From assembly GCF_019396385.1 (NCBI RefSeq), contig NZ_JAHKRN010000051.1, positions 1 to 63,396 on the forward strand: a stretch of 63,396 bases of DNA. Direction: 5' to 3'. The notes under the pieces are model-generated. The model was given only the letters and a program-made list of their open reading frames with translations, was not told the DNA's origin and ran no database searches. Every line of letters starts with the position of its first letter. Positions within the stretch are counted from its first letter, which is position 1. Made by a program: the position numbers and the translations under genes. Below, piece by piece: positions 60,269-63,396 of the stretch. The DNA is from Nonomuraea harbinensis (GTDB lineage Bacteria > Actinomycetota > Actinomycetes > Streptosporangiales > Streptosporangiaceae).

Positions 60269-63154
60269 ATGAGCCTTGCGCTTTACCGCAAGTACCGACC
60301 CGGGACCTTCGCGGAGGTCAAGGGTCAGGAACACGTCACAGACCCGCTGCGGCAGGCGCTGCGCACCGGCCGCATCAACCACGCCTACCTCTTCAGCGGG
60401 CCCCGCGGCTGCGGCAAGACCTCCAGCGCGCGCATCCTGGCGCGCTCGCTCAACTGCGAGAAGGGCCCGACCCCCGACCCCTGCGGCGAGTGCGAGTCGT
60501 GCGTGGCGCTCGCCCCGACCGGGCCCGGCCACCTCGACGTCATCGAGATCGACGCGGCCTCCCACGGCGGCGTCGACGACGCGCGTGACCTGCGCGAGCG
60601 GGCGTTCTTCGCCCCCGTGTCGGCGCGCTTCAAGATCTACATCATCGACGAGGCGCACATGGTGACCCGCGAGGGTTTCAACGCGCTGCTCAAGCTCGTC
60701 GAGGAGCCTCCGCCGCACCTCAAGTTCATCTTCGCGACGACCGAGCCGGAAAAGGTCATCGGCACGATCAAGTCGCGCACCCACCACTACCCGTTCCGGC
60801 TGATCCCGCCGGCGACGCTGCGCGCGCTGCTGGAAGAGATCCTCACCGCCGAGAACGTCCCGTTCGAGCCCGCCGCGCTGCCGCTCGTCGTCCGCGCGGG
60901 CGCCGGCTCCGCCCGTGACTCGCAGTCGATCCTCGACCAGCTCCTCGCCGGCTCCGGCGACGACGGCATCACCTACGCCCGCGCCGTCTCCCTGCTCGGC
61001 TACACCGACGGCGACCTGCTCGACGAGGTGGTCAACGCGTTCGCCGCCCGCGACGGCGGCCAGGTCTTCCAGGCGGTCAACCGGGTCGTCGAAGGCGGCC
61101 ACGACCCCCGCCGCTTCGCCTCCGACCTTCTCGAACGCTTCCGCGACCTGGTCATCCTGGCCAACGTCCCCGAGGCGGCCGCCAACGGCCTGCTCGACCG
61201 GCCCGCCGACGAGCTGGAGCGGCTCGTCCAGCAGGCGGCCTCGATGGGGCCCGCCGAGCTGACCAGGGCCGCCGAGATCTTCAACGCCGGTCTCACGGAG
61301 ATGCGCGGCGCCACCTCGCCGCGCCTGCTCCTGGAGCTGATGTGCGCCCGCGTCCTCCTCCCGGCGGCCGAACAGGGCGAGGCCGCCCTGCTGGCCCGCC
61401 TGGAGCGCCTCGAACGCGGCAGCGCCGTCGCCGGCATGGCCGCCCGCGCGGTCCCGGCCGCTCCACCCGCCGGGCCGCCCTCGTCCGGGCCCGCCGCCAC
61501 GGGGCACCCGTCGTCCGGGCCCGCGGCCCACGGGCCTGCGGCTTCCGGGCCTGCCGCTTCTGGGCCTGGCGCTTCTGGGTCTGCGGCTTCTGGGCACGCC
61601 TCGTCCGGGGCTGCGGGGGCCTCGTCTGGTCACGGTGCTTCCGGGAGCGTCGGTACGGGGCATGCCGGTGGTGGTGTGCCCGCGGCCTCGCAGGCGGGAG
61701 CGCCGGGCACCGTCGCGACGCCGAGCGGTCAGGCGCTGGACGGGCCTCACCCGGCCCGGACCGGTGGGCCTGTGGCCGACGACTGGCCCGAGACCGTTCG
61801 GCCGGGCTCCGGCTCGGGTGCTCCCGCGTACGGTGGGCAGCCCCAGAGCGGCGGCCAGGAGCAGGGTGGTCCGGCTCATGGTGGTCCCCAGGCTTCCGGA
61901 CAGGCGGGGGCTGCGCAGCCGGGCGGCGGTACGGCGGCGTTGCAGCAGCAGTGGCCCGCGGTGCTGGCGGCGCTCAAGCAGCGCAGCATCGTCGTGTGGG
62001 CGAACGTCAGCACCAACGCGCAGGTGGTCGGCGTCGAGGGCAACCTGGTGACGCTCGGGTTCACCCAGATCGGCGCGATGAAGAACTTCACCGGCGGCGG
62101 CAAGGACGCCGTCGTGGCCACGGCGCTCGCCGACGTGCTGGGGGGCACGTGGCGGGTCGAGGCCGTGGTCGGCAACGGTCCTCCGCCGTCTCGTGGGACC
62201 CACTCGGGGGGGTCGGGGCCTGCGGGTTCTCCAGGAGGAGCCGCTGGACCGTACGGAGGTTCCCAGGATTCTTGGGGTGACGCCGCCGGTTCCCCTGGCG
62301 CCCACGCCTCCGGCGGGACGCGGCCGGAGGGCCCGGGGTCGTCCGGCGGCGGCCCGGGGGCGGGGACGCCTGGCACGAATAGCCACGCGGGCTCCGCAAC
62401 GCACGGTGCCGAGGGTCGCGCCGGAGCTGGGACGCCTGGCGCGGGCGCTGTGGATGCCCGTGCAGGCTCTGGGGTTACCGGTGTAGACGGCCGCGCGGGC
62501 TCTGGGATGACCGGTGTGGATGGCCGCGCGGGCTCTGGGGTAACCGGTGTGGATGGTCACGCCGGCTCTGGGATGACCGGTGCCGATGGCCAGGCCGGCT
62601 CCGGGGTGACCGGTGTGGATGGCCGGGCGGGCACCGGGGTGGCCGGTGCGAATGGTCACGCCGGCTCTGCGGCGCATGGCGCCGGAGCGGGGGCGGACGG
62701 TCGCGTCGGCTCAGGGCCGGGCGCTGCCGTGGGTGCCGTGTCGTCTGGACAGTTCGCGGAGGCTGGAGGCGTTCAGGCGGCCGGCGGGTCCCAGCAGCGG
62801 CCGACGACGGACGAGTCCTGGCCGTCGGCTCCCGACGAACCCGGCCCCGGGTCCCCGCCTGGGCCGGATCCGTCGCAGGCCGCTCCCGCCGGTGTGATGA
62901 CCGGGACCGGGCTGGCTGCCGCTCGTTCGGCGGCCAGGGCGGCGGCGCAGGCGGGCCCCCGGGTTCCGGCCGCCAGGCAGGGAGGCGGCTCGGCCGGGTG
63001 GCCCAGCGCCATCCCCAAGCGAGCCAGCGCTCCCGACACGGATGACGTGGACCCGCTGAACGACGCCGACGCCGACGTGGACGAGCTCTCGGGGATGGCT
63101 CTCCTGCAACGTGAACTGGGCGCCCAGGTCATCGGCGAGATCGACCACTCCTGA
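60269..63154 (+). CDS. dnaX: DNA polymerase III subunit gamma/tau
   Basis: 961 residues from ATG 60269. The AAA+ clamp-loader domain: LYRKYRPGTFAEVKGQEHV, Walker A GPRGCGKTSS, a zinc module (CEKGPTPDPCGECESC), IIDEAHMVT, and the SRC-equivalent KSRTHHY. Domain III follows to about residue 390. Then a Gly/Ala/Ser/Pro-rich linker, a compact C-terminal domain (LQQQWPAVLAALKQRSIVVWANVS), another repetitive Gly-rich stretch with 11-residue repeats, and the family C-terminus ELSGMALLQRELGAQVIGEI. It loads beta clamps and couples polymerase to DnaB. The low-complexity parts use more T-ending codons than the rest. Confidence 0.95.
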   Translation: MSLALYRKYRPGTFAEVKGQEHVTDPLRQALRTGRINHAYLFSGPRGCGKTSSARILARSLNCEKGPTPDPCGECESCVALAPTGPGHLDVIEIDAASHGGVDDARDLRERAFFAPVSARFKIYIIDEAHMVTREGFNALLKLVEEPPPHLKFIFATTEPEKVIGTIKSRTHHYPFRLIPPATLRALLEEILTAENVPFEPAALPLVVRAGAGSARDSQSILDQLLAGSGDDGITYARAVSLLGYTDGDLLDEVVNAFAARDGGQVFQAVNRVVEGGHDPRRFASDLLERFRDLVILANVPEAAANGLLDRPADELERLVQQAASMGPAELTRAAEIFNAGLTEMRGATSPRLLLELMCARVLLPAAEQGEAALLARLERLERGSAVAGMAARAVPAAPPAGPPSSGPAATGHPSSGPAAHGPAASGPAASGPGASGSAASGHASSGAAGASSGHGASGSVGTGHAGGGVPAASQAGAPGTVATPSGQALDGPHPARTGGPVADDWPETVRPGSGSGAPAYGGQPQSGGQEQGGPAHGGPQASGQAGAAQPGGGTAALQQQWPAVLAALKQRSIVVWANVSTNAQVVGVEGNLVTLGFTQIGAMKNFTGGGKDAVVATALADVLGGTWRVEAVVGNGPPPSRGTHSGGSGPAGSPGGAAGPYGGSQDSWGDAAGSPGAHASGGTRPEGPGSSGGGPGAGTPGTNSHAGSATHGAEGRAGAGTPGAGAVDARAGSGVTGVDGRAGSGMTGVDGRAGSGVTGVDGHAGSGMTGADGQAGSGVTGVDGRAGTGVAGANGHAGSAAHGAGAGADGRVGSGPGAAVGAVSSGQFAEAGGVQAAGGSQQRPTTDESWPSAPDEPGPGSPPGPDPSQAAPAGVMTGTGLAAARSAARAAAQAGPRVPAARQGGGSAGWPSAIPKRASAPDTDDVDPLNDADADVDELSGMALLQRELGAQVIGEIDHS
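61532..61606 (+). repeat. 15-bp tandem repeat in dnaX
   Basis: Five units encoding GPAAS, GPAAS, GPGAS, GSAAS and GHASS in the linker after domain III. In-frame, imperfect. Confidence 0.7.
62462..62659 (+). repeat. 33-bp tandem repeat in dnaX
   Basis: Six in-frame units of 33 bases encoding variants of AGSGVTGVDGR, with Val/Met and Arg/His/Gln changes, then a partial unit. Likely to vary in number between strains through slippage. Confidence 0.85.
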
Positions 63155-63396
63155 CAGCGAGCCGCCAGCCTTTCCCGAGGGCCGACCTCCTCCGATACCG
63201 CACTCCCGGCCGCAAGAGACCGGTTGCCGTACGGGCGGCACGTCGGAGTTGGGACCGCTCGGACTTCTAAGAGGGCGGTTCGATAGTTGATGCCCCTTTC
63301 GCCGTTGCGATTGGGTGAGGCGGGCTGGTCAAGTGACTCGTAGCGGAGCTACGGACGCGGCTGAGCGAACAACCCCGGCTCGGATTCGACGAGGAC
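63155..63396. other. Non-coding tail after dnaX
   Basis: 242 bases with no supported gene. ybaB and recR, which commonly follow dnaX, do not begin here. A small hairpin CGTAGC-GGA-GCTACG lies at about 63340-63354. Nothing else is recognised. Confidence 0.5.

Noticed and set aside
62462..62659. CRISPR-like array in dnaX
   Set aside because: Repeats are contiguous, in-frame 33-bp coding units without spacers.
60161..62677. 838-codon minus-strand frame opposite dnaX
   Set aside because: Mirrors the dnaX coding and repeat regions; no independent signals.

Overview
The window is a gene-dense, very GC-rich stretch of an actinomycete chromosome. Third codon positions are overwhelmingly G or C, GTG and TTG starts are common, stop/start overlaps of the ATGA or GTGA type are frequent, and many genes look leaderless. 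Gene content and order match the region next to oriC in Streptomyces and Streptosporangiales: sigM, murJ, pcnA, a class A PBP, rpsF-ssb-rpsR-rplI, dnaB and dnaX. A Nonomuraea-like Streptosporangiaceae is my best guess, from recall and not from a search.

Layout. 1-7 kb, minus strand: an aminoacyl-tRNA deacylase-like protein, a DUF6049-like secreted protein, MurJ, a MurJ-linked pseudokinase, SigM and the start of its anti-sigma factor. 7-12.4 kb: CCA-adding enzyme, MFS transporter, IPP isomerase, inositol-phosphate synthase and a PadR regulator with a clear operator. 12.4-18 kb, plus strand: a DUF5318 protein, class A PBP and two polyprenyl-linked mannosyltransferase-like membrane proteins. 18-21.4 kb: endonuclease IV, two small membrane proteins and the rpsF-ssb-rpsR-rplI operon. 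21.5-27 kb: a polar amino-acid ABC importer, an APC permease and a MATE exporter. 27-30.7 kb: dnaB, whose ORF carries two inteins, the first an Ala-1 class 3 intein inside the Walker A loop. A cluster of DnaA-box-like sequences lies upstream.

30.7-37 kb, minus strand: a possible 41-residue peptide, a giant P-type ATPase with a degenerate second ATPase half, a partner membrane protein, SoxR and a phosphoesterase. 37-41 kb: an ABC-2 exporter divergent from a two-component system, with a perfect inverted repeat between them. 41-46.6 kb: a second-type beta clamp, MarR with a monooxygenase/SDR pair, a GntR regulator, an XRE-TPR regulator, a PH-domain membrane protein and a 52-residue gene translationally coupled to it. 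46.6-49.4 kb: upp, two tandem TadA-associated paralogues, tadA and tRNA-Ser(CGA). 49.4-54 kb: a VapB-like protein, zinc metallopeptidase, LysE exporter, DUF4097-like lipoprotein, a WXG-type pair suggestive of type VII secretion, and a YbaB homologue. 54-60 kb: a DrrC-like UvrA paralogue, VOC protein, beta-eliminating lyase, an amidohydrolase lacking its 3' end, and an ECF41-type sigma gene with a frameshift. 60-63.4 kb: tRNA-Ser(GGA), SRP RNA and dnaX with a repeat-rich tail.

Replication (dnaB, ssb, a dnaN paralogue, dnaX), translation (S6, S18, L9, tRNAs, TadA, CCA enzyme, SRP RNA) and envelope growth (MurJ, PBP, mannosyltransferases, SigM) dominate. The most unusual features are the inteins, the DnaA-box cluster, the duplicated-degenerate ATPase, the small hidden genes and the two broken genes. 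No promoter, operator or RNA structure here was tested by computation; all were read by eye.
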